From Actinomycetota bacterium (GTDB lineage Bacteria; Actinomycetota; Actinomycetes; Nanopelagicales; Nanopelagicaceae), in the NCBI GenBank assembly GCA_016870455.1, contig VGBN01000012.1, forward strand, positions 1 through 37,296: a stretch of DNA of 37,296 nucleotides, read 5' to 3'. Position 1 is the stretch's first letter; each line of letters opens with the position of its first letter. The notes under the pieces are model-generated. The model ran no database searches. It saw only the letters and a program-made list of their open reading frames with translations, and was not told the origin of the DNA. The position numbers were made by a program, and so were the translations under genes. Below are positions 10,101 to 19,338 of this stretch, piece by piece.

Positions 10101-11102
10101 ATGAGGTACTCCTTGCGCTGGATTTTTGCCTTTGTTATCGCAGTTGGTCTTTTATTTCCAATCTCAGCAAATGCTGCGCCAAATCTAATTGAGGTGCAGG
10201 GCAGGGTACGAGAGCTACAGGAGCAGGCAACAACCGCCGCCGAGGGTGCCCAAGAGGCAAAGGTGCAGTTAGCAAAGTTAAAAAAGACCTTAGAGACTGT
10301 GCAACAGCAGGCAAGTCAACAAGGTGCTTCAGTTACTGCACTTAATAAATCAATTGGCGTAATTGCAAATGAGCGTTACAAATCTGGCCCACTTAGCCAA
10401 TCACTTGAGTTGCTCTTTTCCACCGATCCAACACTTTACCTATCAGCAGCTGGCTCATTAGAGGCGGTAACTAGACAAAAGACAGCGGATTTAAAGAAAT
10501 TCTCAGTTGCAACCCAAAGATTAACTGCAACCTCATTAACTGTAGAAGATAAGTTAGCGATGGTAAAAGCTGCAGAGGCGAAATTTACTAGGCAGTTGGC
10601 CCTGGCAAACTCTAAGTTAAAAGAGGCAGAGGCATTACTTGCTAAGTTAACAGCGGCCGAACGGGAGCGGTTAGCAAAATTAACTGAGGATGAAGAGGAT
10701 GCAGATCAACAAAAGTCTTTAAGTGATGCTAGTAAGTACGCTACTTTATCTGGCCGGGCCGGTACAGCAATTAAATATGCCCTAGCTCAGATTGGGGATA
10801 AGTATGTATTTGGAGCAGATGGGCTTACCTACTGGGATTGCTCTGGCTTGACCATGCGCGCCTTTGCCGCTGCAGGTGTATCCCTGCCTCACTCATCGAG
10901 AGCACAGTATCGATATGGCAAGGCGGTAGCTAAAAAAGATTTACGACCTGGAGATTTAGTATTTTTTGGTAAACCAATTTCACATGTGGGAATTTATTTA
11001 GGACCGGATCGAATGCTGCATGCACCTAGATCAGGCAGCCGGGTAAAAATTGCCAATATGAATATGGGTAAGAAACCTTATATTGGAGCTCGCCGTCTCT
11101 AA
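10101..11102 (+). CDS. NlpC/P60-family peptidoglycan hydrolase, secreted, with coiled-coil domain
   Basis: Signal peptide MRYSLRWIFAFVIAVGLLFPISANAAP, coiled coil, and C40 catalytic motif YWDCSGLTMRAFAAAG...GDLVFFGKPISHVGIYLG...LHAPRSG. ATG at 10101; the tracked TTG is one codon earlier. Confidence 0.93.
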   Translation: MRYSLRWIFAFVIAVGLLFPISANAAPNLIEVQGRVRELQEQATTAAEGAQEAKVQLAKLKKTLETVQQQASQQGASVTALNKSIGVIANERYKSGPLSQSLELLFSTDPTLYLSAAGSLEAVTRQKTADLKKFSVATQRLTATSLTVEDKLAMVKAAEAKFTRQLALANSKLKEAEALLAKLTAAERERLAKLTEDEEDADQQKSLSDASKYATLSGRAGTAIKYALAQIGDKYVFGADGLTYWDCSGLTMRAFAAAGVSLPHSSRAQYRYGKAVAKKDLRPGDLVFFGKPISHVGIYLGPDRMLHAPRSGSRVKIANMNMGKKPYIGARRL

Positions 11103-12240
11103 TCAACAAAAAGTTCTATTAGTCACCAATGATCTAGGGCCTAGAGCAGGTGGCATTGAGACATTTGTGCTTGGTTTAATTGAAGGCTTACCCAAGAACT
11201 GTTTGACGATTTATACCTCCAGCCAAAAAGGCGATCAGGCATTTGATCAACAATTACTACAAAAATACGGGGTAGTGGTAATTCGAGATCGGGCGAGAAT
11301 TTTGTTGCCAACTCCAAGAGTTTTAGGTAGGGCGGTAAAAATTCTTAAAGAAAGCGGGGCAAAAAATATTTGGTTTGGCGCAGCCGCACCGCTTGGTTTA
11401 ATGGCCGGCAAATTAAGAGCAGCTGGTGCTACCAATATCGTTGCTTTATCTCATGGCCATGAGGTGTGGTGGGCAAAGATTCCAATGCTCAAAGGCTTGC
11501 TCAAAAAGATCATCACCGAGGTGGATTATTTGGGATATTTGGGTGAGTTCACAAAGAGTCAGATTATTAAGGTAAGTGGTGAGAGTAAAAAGTTTGTGCA
11601 AATTGCACCTGGCATCGATACCAATCACTTTACTCCCCGCCCACCACGGAAGGATTTAATTGAAAAGTATCGATTAGATGGCAGGCAAGTGATTGTCAGT
11701 GTTGGCAGATTGGTCCACCGAAAAGGACAAGATGAGTTAGTGAAGGCATTGCCAAAAATTCTGGAGAGATTTCCAGATGCAATTTTGCTATTAGTCGGTG
11801 AAGGGCCAATTAAACATATGTTGTTTAACTCGGCTAAACAATTAGGTGTATTACCAAAGGTAGTTTTTGCCGGAAGAGTCTCCCATGATGAGTTGCCAGA
11901 TTACATATCTTTAGGGCAGGTCTTTGCTATGCCAGTTCGATCAAGATTTTCTGGATTAGAGGTGGAGGGACTTGGCATTGTCTATTTAGAGGCAAGTGCC
12001 TGTGGCCTACCAATAATAGTTGGAAACTCTGGCGGAGCAGTTGATGCGGTTCTAGATAAGGTTACCGGCTTGCTGGTAGATGGAAATGACTGCGCAGATA
12101 TTGCTGAAAAAATATCTCAATTGCTAGCAAATCCCACCGCTGCCAAGCAGCTAGGTCAAGCAGGTAGGGGTTGGGTGATTGAAAACTGGCAAGCTTCTAC
12201 TTGGTCAAAGAAATTTAACCAGATACTAATTGGTGATTAA
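11083..12240 (+). CDS. Glycosyltransferase family 4 (PimB'-like phosphatidylinositol mannosyltransferase candidate)
   Basis: 385 aa. GGIETFVLGLIEGL, VSVGRLVHRKGQDELVKALP, LLLVGEGP, FSGLEVEGLGIVYLEASACGLPIIVGNSGGAVDAV. Adjacent to NlpC/P60 and FadD15 as in mycobacteria. Confidence 0.88.
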   Translation: MELAVSNQQKVLLVTNDLGPRAGGIETFVLGLIEGLPKNCLTIYTSSQKGDQAFDQQLLQKYGVVVIRDRARILLPTPRVLGRAVKILKESGAKNIWFGAAAPLGLMAGKLRAAGATNIVALSHGHEVWWAKIPMLKGLLKKIITEVDYLGYLGEFTKSQIIKVSGESKKFVQIAPGIDTNHFTPRPPRKDLIEKYRLDGRQVIVSVGRLVHRKGQDELVKALPKILERFPDAILLLVGEGPIKHMLFNSAKQLGVLPKVVFAGRVSHDELPDYISLGQVFAMPVRSRFSGLEVEGLGIVYLEASACGLPIIVGNSGGAVDAVLDKVTGLLVDGNDCADIAEKISQLLANPTAAKQLGQAGRGWVIENWQASTWSKKFNQILIGD

Positions 12241-12834
12241 ATTATTTTCGATGCCGATTGCAACCGCCTGAGCGCGATTTGCAGCTCCTAACTTTCGATA
12301 GATGTTTGCTAGATGGGTTTTGATTGTAGCTTCAGTTAAAAACAAGACCGCCCCAATTGCATTTGCTGTTGCCCCGGATGAAAGTAGTGAGAGCACCTCT
12401 AACTCTCTGGGGGTGAGATCAAAATCTTTTCTAACTTTAGATTTTTTGATCTCACCAGCTTTTAGAAACCTATCTACACCAGCAGCCACACTTTGTACTA
12501 CCTCAATAAGTGAATCAGTTGGTGCCGATTTGGTAATAAAGGCGGCTGCACCAGCTGCCTTGGCTAACTCAAGTGTTTGTTGATCATCATGCATTGTCAG
12601 CACCACAAATTTACTCTTCATCTTGGCAGTATGTGCTTGTTTGATTACCTCCAATCCGCTTGCGGCACCAAGATTTATATCAACTACTGTGATTTCAGGT
12701 TGGTGGGTGTTTAGCATGGCAAGTGCTTGATTTACAGTTGCAGCCTCAGCAACTACCTCAAAGTTTTTTTCTTTAAGCGCCGTCGCAACTGCAGCTCTAA
12801 TTAGCGCATGATCATCTACTAGCAGTACTCGCAC
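12226..12834 (-). CDS. NarL/LuxR-family response regulator
   Basis: 202 aa. Receiver domain MRVLLVDDHALIRAAV...VVDINLGAASG...TKSAP and C-terminal HTH LTPRELEVLSLLSSGATANAIGAVLFLTEATIKTHLANIYRKLG. Confidence 0.95.
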   Translation of the reverse strand: MRVLLVDDHALIRAAVATALKEKNFEVVAEAATVNQALAMLNTHQPEITVVDINLGAASGLEVIKQAHTAKMKSKFVVLTMHDDQQTLELAKAAGAAAFITKSAPTDSLIEVVQSVAAGVDRFLKAGEIKKSKVRKDFDLTPRELEVLSLLSSGATANAIGAVLFLTEATIKTHLANIYRKLGAANRAQAVAIGIENNLITN

Positions 12835-12835
12835 T

Positions 12836-13405
12836 TTAAAAGGTAATCTCTACCAAAGTACCAGCTGCGGTTGAATCAACCTTGATTTGTGCCCCAATCA
12901 GGGCAAGCCGCTCAATTACCCCAGTCATACCAAATGAATTGGGCTTATCTTTAACTCCACCACCGCCATCATCTACTACCGAGATTCGCTTTGGCTCTAA
13001 AGTGATTTTAATCTGCTGGCAGTTTGCATATCGCTTTGCATTTAATACTAACTCTCGGATAACTCGAAGTAACTCATATTTGTGGGCTGCATCAGGGAGG
13101 ATCTCACCTGTGACCTCAAAATTTATTGATGTATCTGAAAGTAGTGGTTGTACCTGATCTTGAACTTGTTGATAAAAACTCTTTGAATCTTGAGTTCGCA
13201 GCTCATAAATCTCATCTCGCACCTGATTTAGTATTGCTGAGAGGGTAAGGCGCAGATCACGCAGGGTAGAGCGATTTTTACTCCCTAAATTCTCATCACC
13301 AATTACTTGATCTAATCGATAGCCAAAGGCAGCTAACTCTTGAGCAAGTCCATCATGAAGCTCTCGAGCAAGTCGAGTACGTTCTGAATTAGGCGAAGAG
13401 TTCAT
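12836..13405 (-). CDS. HisKA_3-type sensor histidine kinase lacking a recognisable sensor domain
   Basis: RTRLARELHDGLAQELAAFGYRL phospho-acceptor motif and HATPase core (ELVLNAKRYA, SVVDDGGGG, FGMTGVIERLALIGA). ATG at 13405 preferred over the tracked start at 13420. Confidence 0.9.
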   Translation of the reverse strand: MNSSPNSERTRLARELHDGLAQELAAFGYRLDQVIGDENLGSKNRSTLRDLRLTLSAILNQVRDEIYELRTQDSKSFYQQVQDQVQPLLSDTSINFEVTGEILPDAAHKYELLRVIRELVLNAKRYANCQQIKITLEPKRISVVDDGGGGVKDKPNSFGMTGVIERLALIGAQIKVDSTAAGTLVEITF

Positions 13406-15173
13406 CAATCTCGCGAGCAAATTGCTGCGAAACTACATGGCGCTTTACAGATAACTTAGCGGTCAATTGTCCGCCAGGAATTGTGAAGTCAACCGGTAAA
13501 ATTGTGAACTTTCGAATTGACTCAGCCCTACTGACAGCCTTATTAGTCTCATCAACTGCAGTTTGAATTACCGCTTGCAGGGTTGGATCCTTAGCTAAAT
13601 CAGCGATTGATGCACCCTCTTTTTTGTTAGCAGCAGCCCAAGGCTTAATCGCATCTGGATCAATTGTTATCAATGCCGCGATAAATGGTTTGTTATCACC
13701 AACCACCATGCATTGGCTAATAAGTGGATGTGAACGCAATCTGTCTTCTAATACGGCAGGCGCAACATTCTTACCGCCTGCGGTAACAATTAGCTCTTTC
13801 TTACGGCCAACAATTGATAGGTAACCTTCATCATCAATCTTTCCAAGATCTCCTGATTTAAAGTAACCATCTGAGGTGAAGGTCTCTTTGTTTGCTGCAT
13901 CATTTTGCCAATAACCTTGCATCACAATTGCACCTTTTATTAAGACCTCGCCATCTTCAGCGATCTTGATTGTGGTGCCTGGGATTGGCTTACCAACTGA
14001 TCCAACCTTGTGTGCGGTTGTTAAATTCAATGTTGCACCGGCTGTAGTTTCGGTTAATCCATAACCTTCTAAAACTCTAATACCAGCTCCACGATAGAAG
14101 TGGCCAAGGCGTTCACCTAATGGCGCACCACCTGAGATCGCAGCCTCTACTCTGCCACCTAAACCGGTGCGAATCTTTACATAAACCAACTTATCAAATA
14201 ACCCATGTTGCAATTTCAAAAGTGGTGAGATCTTTTTACTATCTAAAGCCTTGCTATAAGCGATTGCTACCTCAGCAGCTTTATGGAAGATCTTTCCTTT
14301 ACCAGCTGCTTGTGCCTTTGCTTCAGCGCCGTTGTAAACCTTTTCAAATATACGTGGCACTGCCAATACGAAGGTTGGCTTAAATGATGCCAGGTCTATT
14401 GGTAGTTTTGTTAAATCGCTGCAATGGGCAAGATGTAAGCCAGCGGTAATTGAACCAATTTGCACCATTCGACCAAAGACGTGGGCAACTGGCAGGAACA
14501 AAAGAGTTGAACCACCAGGCTTTAAGAATAGATCACTTGCGCCATTGACCACATTTCCGCACTCAGATAAGAAGTTTCCATGTGTTAACTGCACACCTTT
14601 TGGTTTACCAGTGGTGCCAGAGGTATAAATTAAAGTTGCAAGTGTCTCTGGTTTTAATCTCTCACGACGTTTTGCAATTTCATCATCACTTACATCTTTT
14701 CCTTCATGGGTCAAGGTGGCAAGTGCGTTGTAGGTAATATTCCAAACTTTCTTACATGCAGCAGGTAGTACCGGTTGGACTAACTCTGCCAATGCCGGAG
14801 TCTCAACAATTATTGCAACTGCCGCAGAGTCAGTTAATATCCACTCCACCTGTTCTGCGCTAGAGGTTTCATAAATAGGTACCGGAACTGCACCGGCATA
14901 CCAGATTGCAAAATCTAGAACTGTCCACTCATACCGAGTCTTTGCCATAATCGCTACTCGGTCGCCAAATGAGATACCAGCTGCGATCAATCCCTTGGCA
15001 ACAGCCTTGATCTCCTCCTCATACTCTTTGGCGGTAACAGCTTGCCAGCCATCACCTAATGGGCGGGAGACGATTACTCGTTGCGGCTCAAAGTGAGCTC
15101 TTTCTGAAATTAGATTTGTTAAGTTGCCGGCGACTGCGGCTGGAATTAATGCTGGAATAGTTATCTCATTCAT
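13389..15173 (-). CDS. Long-chain fatty-acid-CoA ligase / AMP-dependent synthetase (FadD15-like)
   Basis: 594 aa. LIYTSGTTGKPKGVQLTHGNF, GYGLTETTAGATLN, YFKSGDLGKIDDEGYLSIVGRKKELIVTAGGKNVAP. Confidence 0.95.
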   Translation of the reverse strand: MNEITIPALIPAAVAGNLTNLISERAHFEPQRVIVSRPLGDGWQAVTAKEYEEEIKAVAKGLIAAGISFGDRVAIMAKTRYEWTVLDFAIWYAGAVPVPIYETSSAEQVEWILTDSAAVAIIVETPALAELVQPVLPAACKKVWNITYNALATLTHEGKDVSDDEIAKRRERLKPETLATLIYTSGTTGKPKGVQLTHGNFLSECGNVVNGASDLFLKPGGSTLLFLPVAHVFGRMVQIGSITAGLHLAHCSDLTKLPIDLASFKPTFVLAVPRIFEKVYNGAEAKAQAAGKGKIFHKAAEVAIAYSKALDSKKISPLLKLQHGLFDKLVYVKIRTGLGGRVEAAISGGAPLGERLGHFYRGAGIRVLEGYGLTETTAGATLNLTTAHKVGSVGKPIPGTTIKIAEDGEVLIKGAIVMQGYWQNDAANKETFTSDGYFKSGDLGKIDDEGYLSIVGRKKELIVTAGGKNVAPAVLEDRLRSHPLISQCMVVGDNKPFIAALITIDPDAIKPWAAANKKEGASIADLAKDPTLQAVIQTAVDETNKAVSRAESIRKFTILPVDFTIPGGQLTAKLSVKRHVVSQQFAREIDELFA

Positions 15174-15272
15174 AGACCCACGCTACTGGCTTCCACTAAA
15201 TTGCGCTAGAACCTATTGATAACTCTCAGGAATGGGCTAATCGGGTTGGCTACTTCAGGGTAACCTTGCGCC

Positions 15273-15707
15273 ATGAGCAACCCAACCACCTCCACCGTAA
15301 CAATCTCAGCCAGCGCAGATGATGTCCGGGCTGTTCTCTTTGATATTGCAAACTTTCCAACCTGGTCTACCTCATTTAAGTCAGTAACAGTGCTGGCATC
15401 AAATGGCGATGGCAGAGTTACACAGGCGAAATTTTCTGTTGATGCTGGTGCATTAAAGGATAAGCCAACCTTAAATTTTGATTGGTCTGGGTATCCAGAT
15501 CGAGTGGATTACTCACTTGAGGATGCTGACCTATTAACCGATATGAGTGGGGCATACATCGTTAAAGATAATGGTGATGAGTCTGAGGTTACCTTTGAAT
15601 TAACCGTTGCATTATCTATGCCTGTTCCAGATGTCATGCGAACTAAGGCAGAGAAAGCAACAATTGATTTAACCTTAAAACAGTTAAAGGAAAAACTGGA
15701 AAATTAA
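15273..15707 (+). CDS. SRPBCC-fold protein (polyketide cyclase/dehydrase-like)
   Basis: 144 aa. SADDVRAVLFDIANFPTWSTSFKSVTVL...VTFELTVALSMPVPDVMRTKAEKATIDLTLKQLKEKLE. Confidence 0.85.
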   Translation: MSNPTTSTVTISASADDVRAVLFDIANFPTWSTSFKSVTVLASNGDGRVTQAKFSVDAGALKDKPTLNFDWSGYPDRVDYSLEDADLLTDMSGAYIVKDNGDESEVTFELTVALSMPVPDVMRTKAEKATIDLTLKQLKEKLEN

Positions 15708-16673
15708 TTGAGCAACAATATTGCAACATCTGCTCTAACAATTGGTATTGATATTGGTGGCACCAAGGTATTAGGTGGGGTAGTAGATAACAAGGGCACA
15801 ATTATTGACTCTGCCCGACGTCCTACCCCTGCAAGCGGCGGAGCTGCGCTAATAACCACCATTATTGATTTGATTAAAGAGTTTCAAGGCAAACATCAAA
15901 TCGCAGGAATTGGTATCAGCGTCGCAGCATTAATCTCAAAAGATCAAGGCACAATCGTAGGTGCACCAAATATTGCAAATTTAAGTAAGTTAAATTTTGT
16001 GGCTGAGTTAAAAAAAGTTTTTAATCTTCCAGTAATCGCTGAAAATGATGCAAATGCAGCCATGTGGGCTGAGTATAAATTTGGAAATGCTCAAGGATTA
16101 AATCCCGTTATATTTTTCATTATTGGCACTGGCATGGGTGGCGGTCTAGTAGTTGATGGGAAATTGTTTAGAGGAGCTAATGGAATTGGCGCAGAGTTTG
16201 GTCACATGATTGTGCAACCAAATGGTTTGCAATGTGGTTGTGGAGCATTTGGCTGTATCGAGCAGTACGCATCCGGAAGTGCATTAATGCGTTATGCAAA
16301 AGAGGCGATCGCCGCCAACCCAAAGCAAGCTGAGGCGTTATTACCTATGTGTAATGGTGATTTTGCCAATCTAACTGGCTCTATTTTGACCCAAGCAGCG
16401 AAAAATGGTGATGAGTTGGCACTTGCTGCATTTGATAAACAAGCAGATTGGCTGGGTAGCGCCTGCGCCTCCTACACATTGTTGCTAGATCCGCAGGCGA
16501 TCGTAGTTGGTGGTGGTGTAGTTGAGGCAGGGGAGTTGTTTCTAACTAGGGTAAGAAATGCAATGGAGAGGTATATGCCATTTGCTGGTACTCATCTGTT
16601 ACCAAAAATTATTGCGGCCAAACACGGCAATGATGCTGGCTTAATTGGAGCGGCGGATTTAGTTAGAGACTAG
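15708..16673 (+). CDS. ROK-family glucokinase
   Basis: 321 aa. LTIGIDIGGTKVLGGVVD, ENDANAAMWAEYKFG, GTGMGGGLVVDGKLFRGANGIGAEFGHM and ROK zinc motif CGCGAFGCIEQYASGSAL. TTG start directly after the SRPBCC stop. Confidence 0.92.
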   Translation: MSNNIATSALTIGIDIGGTKVLGGVVDNKGTIIDSARRPTPASGGAALITTIIDLIKEFQGKHQIAGIGISVAALISKDQGTIVGAPNIANLSKLNFVAELKKVFNLPVIAENDANAAMWAEYKFGNAQGLNPVIFFIIGTGMGGGLVVDGKLFRGANGIGAEFGHMIVQPNGLQCGCGAFGCIEQYASGSALMRYAKEAIAANPKQAEALLPMCNGDFANLTGSILTQAAKNGDELALAAFDKQADWLGSACASYTLLLDPQAIVVGGGVVEAGELFLTRVRNAMERYMPFAGTHLLPKIIAAKHGNDAGLIGAADLVRD

Positions 16674-17772
16674 CTCCATCATCAAAGTCATCCTCTGTTC
16701 GAGCAGTTCGCCAAATGATTATCGCCACCGAGGCTAAGCACCCCAACACCGCTGGCCAAACTCCAATAAATTCAAAATCAGTAAACCAATAAAGTATTAG
16801 ATATGCACCAGAACCCAACAATGCCACCACTGAACTTCGTTGCATTTGATCAAGTTTTATCTTGCCAGGATTTGGCGGAGTAAATAGATTTGCCTGATCA
16901 ATCTTTTCTAACTCATCTAAGTAGGTGGTAGGTGCGGATTGATCAAGGGATAAGCCAGAAACAATTGACTCAAACTCAGCATCGACTAAATCACTTTCAT
17001 TAAAATCTGAGCCGCGTTTTACCGCACCAGATAAAACATCTTCAATAAAGATTTTACTTTCGATATTTAACTGCGTTAAGTCAAAATCCAACGCAACATT
17101 GTGAAATGAGTTTTCAAAAACAACCTCCCGGATATCTACTGAAAATACATTGTCTATCACCGTCATTGAGTTCTCTGGGTCAACTGCATGATCATTAATT
17201 GAGTAAGCCACCATGATTGGTAAATCAATCAAGTAAAGATCACGCTCTACTAGCCTCCATAATTTACGAAGGGAATCCAATGCTTTTAATGGAGTTCGGC
17301 CATAAGCATGAATTGGCGGATTTGGCGCTGCTACATCAGTTGGACCTTTACCAATTGAACCAATTAGAAACTTTGAAATCGGAACAAATTTCATAAACCA
17401 TCTACGATCATGAATTGAGGGGTTTAAAACAATCAGACCCTCCACCTCAGAGCCACGAATCTGGCACAGCCTAAGGGCTAAGGTTGCTCCCATTGAGAAG
17501 CCTGCAACAAATACTCGATCACAACTTTTCTTTAACTCCAAAAAAGATTTCTCAACCTCGCCATACCAATCTTGCCAAGTTGTTTGATTCATCTGTTGCC
17601 AGCTGGTGCCATGTCCAGGAAGCAATGGCGCAACTACGGTGTAACCAGCGTTGTTTAAAAATTTTGCCCACGGGGCAATACTGATTGGTGTGCTGGTGAA
17701 ACCATGGATAAGTAGCACTCCAATTTTTCCACCCATCAGGGTAAATCCGGCTGAGTTTGGAATGGAATTCAC
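16663..17772 (-). CDS. Alpha/beta hydrolase (carboxylesterase-like) with C-terminal two-helix membrane domain
   Basis: 369 aa. VLLIHGFTSTPISIAPWAKFLNNAGYTVVAPLLPGHGTSW and nucleophile elbow VFVAGFSMGATLALRL. C-terminal FTPPNPGK...LLGSGAYLILYWFTDFEFIGVWPAVLGCLASVAIIIW...EDDFDDGA. Confidence 0.88.
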   Translation of the reverse strand: MNSIPNSAGFTLMGGKIGVLLIHGFTSTPISIAPWAKFLNNAGYTVVAPLLPGHGTSWQQMNQTTWQDWYGEVEKSFLELKKSCDRVFVAGFSMGATLALRLCQIRGSEVEGLIVLNPSIHDRRWFMKFVPISKFLIGSIGKGPTDVAAPNPPIHAYGRTPLKALDSLRKLWRLVERDLYLIDLPIMVAYSINDHAVDPENSMTVIDNVFSVDIREVVFENSFHNVALDFDLTQLNIESKIFIEDVLSGAVKRGSDFNESDLVDAEFESIVSGLSLDQSAPTTYLDELEKIDQANLFTPPNPGKIKLDQMQRSSVVALLGSGAYLILYWFTDFEFIGVWPAVLGCLASVAIIIWRTARTEDDFDDGASL

Positions 17773-17816
17773 GCTCGAATGGTGTCATAGATTGGCTTAG
17801 CCACTAAATTATCCCT

Positions 17817-18527
17817 ATGCCATACCAGATCTTGAAGTCATTTTTAATCCCGCTATTGATGTTTATCTTTAGGCCAAAGGTAAGTGGATTAAGACATGTG
17901 CCAAGCACCGGACCGGTGATAATCGCCTCCAACCACCTTTCATTTAGCGATTCAATCTTTATGCCACTGGTTGTGCCACGTAATGTCACCTTCTTAGCAA
18001 AGAGTGAGTACTTCACCTCACCTGGTTTAAAAGGTCTAATTAAAAAACTAACCTTTATTGCGCTGGGTCAGGTTCCGATTGATCGATCTGGTGGCAAACG
18101 TAGTGAGGCGGCGATCTTGACTGGTTTAAGGTTGCTTAAAGAGGAACATTGCGTTGGAATTTATCCAGAGGGGACAAGATCCCCAGATGGACGGTTATAT
18201 AAAGGTCGAACTGGTATTGCACGAATGGCAATTGAGTCAGGAGCACCAGTTGTGCCAGTTGCGATGTTTAACACCGCAGAGATACAACCGACTGGGCAGG
18301 TGGTGCCCAAGGTAAGGCGGGTTGAGATGGTCTTTGGTGAACCAATGTATTTTTCTGGCGATTCAACCGATCAGACGGTGTTAAGAGCTGCCACCAATCA
18401 ATTAATGGAGAAGATTGCTGAGTTATCAAAGCAAGAGTATGTGCCACATATGTACGCCTCTGATGCTAAAGATGCAATCAAAAAGAGCTTAAGAGAGAGA
18501 ATTGATTTTGATGAGGATGATGTCTGA
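17817..18527 (+). CDS. 1-acyl-sn-glycerol-3-phosphate acyltransferase (PlsC-like)
   Basis: 236 aa. GPVIIASNHLSFSDSIFMP (NHxxxxD) and VGIYPEGTRSPDGRLYKGRTGIARMAIESGAPVVPVAM. Confidence 0.94.
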   Translation: MPYQILKSFLIPLLMFIFRPKVSGLRHVPSTGPVIIASNHLSFSDSIFMPLVVPRNVTFLAKSEYFTSPGLKGLIKKLTFIALGQVPIDRSGGKRSEAAILTGLRLLKEEHCVGIYPEGTRSPDGRLYKGRTGIARMAIESGAPVVPVAMFNTAEIQPTGQVVPKVRRVEMVFGEPMYFSGDSTDQTVLRAATNQLMEKIAELSKQEYVPHMYASDAKDAIKKSLRERIDFDEDDV

Positions 18528-18528
18528 T

Positions 18529-19245
18529 TTACTGAGCGCCAATAAACTCTCGTCGCTGATTTAGGTAATTACACATATCGCAGTTGTCTTTAGCAGCTGG
18601 CATCGGACCACTTACCACGGTAATAAAATCGGTAAGGCGCTCACCAAGGGCTGCCGGGTTTCGTTCAATTGGTCGCCAGGTGTGTTTTAACTTTAAACCA
18701 AAGCCTTTATTAACATCACCAGCTGGCTCCAGTAATGACCAAACTAGAAGTCCCATAACTGAAACCTGCTTTGGAGCACCAGTTGCAGGATTTTCTAACG
18801 CAAATGCATATGCCTCAAGTTGTGGTTGGTAGAGCTCTGTTTTATCGGAATCCTTTGCTTGAAATTTGCAATCAATAATGCCAAAGCTGCCATCAGAAAA
18901 CTCAATCAATAAATCATATTTGCCTCGAATTGCATACTTTGTGGGCTGCCCATTTACTGTAATAAAGGTTGACTTAACCCATCCTCCTAAATCAGCGACC
19001 CTTCCAGCTGGCAAAACCGGGGCAATATCGGCACAGCTTTTATCTGCAAAGTACTTTTCTTGCATGCTGGCTAGATCTCCCACCAAAGGCATAAAACCTG
19101 GGGTACGAAGGCCGTGGTTGTAATTTAACCAAAGGCATCGGTGACAAGATCCCCAGGAAAAAGTTAAATCGGAGGGTGAGATAAATTCGCGGGCATTTCC
19201 AACTGCATTTGATGAGGCCACTATTACTCTTCTTTCGTTACCCAC
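18529..19245 (-). CDS. PD-(D/E)XK nuclease-like protein (Cas4/RecB-type) with terminal CxxC motifs
   Basis: 238 aa. SPSDLTFSWGSCHRCLWL, core GKYDLLIEFSDGSFGIIDCKFQAKD (D...DxK), QxxxY motif QPQLEAYAFAL, C-terminal CDMCNYL. Confidence 0.78.
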   Translation of the reverse strand: MGNERRVIVASSNAVGNAREFISPSDLTFSWGSCHRCLWLNYNHGLRTPGFMPLVGDLASMQEKYFADKSCADIAPVLPAGRVADLGGWVKSTFITVNGQPTKYAIRGKYDLLIEFSDGSFGIIDCKFQAKDSDKTELYQPQLEAYAFALENPATGAPKQVSVMGLLVWSLLEPAGDVNKGFGLKLKHTWRPIERNPAALGERLTDFITVVSGPMPAAKDNCDMCNYLNQRREFIGAQ

Positions 19246-19338
19246 CCTTAACTAGGTGCCTGATTTTGGTTTGTTAAGCAGTGTAAGTCTGCCTGCTTGC
19301 GGTGACAAAAGGATAGATCGCCACGAAAATATCGGTGA

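Noticed and set aside
17552-17788. 78-aa minus-strand ORF overlapping the alpha/beta hydrolase start
   Set aside because: Alternate frame of a well-supported gene; no domain features.
18529-19245. Interpreting the Cas4-like protein as part of a CRISPR or defence system
   Set aside because: No repeats, cas genes, helicases or toxin-antitoxin genes were seen in the window; neighbours are housekeeping genes.
19276-19298. AAGCAG...CTGCTT hairpin upstream of the PD-(D/E)XK gene
   Set aside because: Short stem with an 11-nt loop and no U-tract; not distinguishable from chance.
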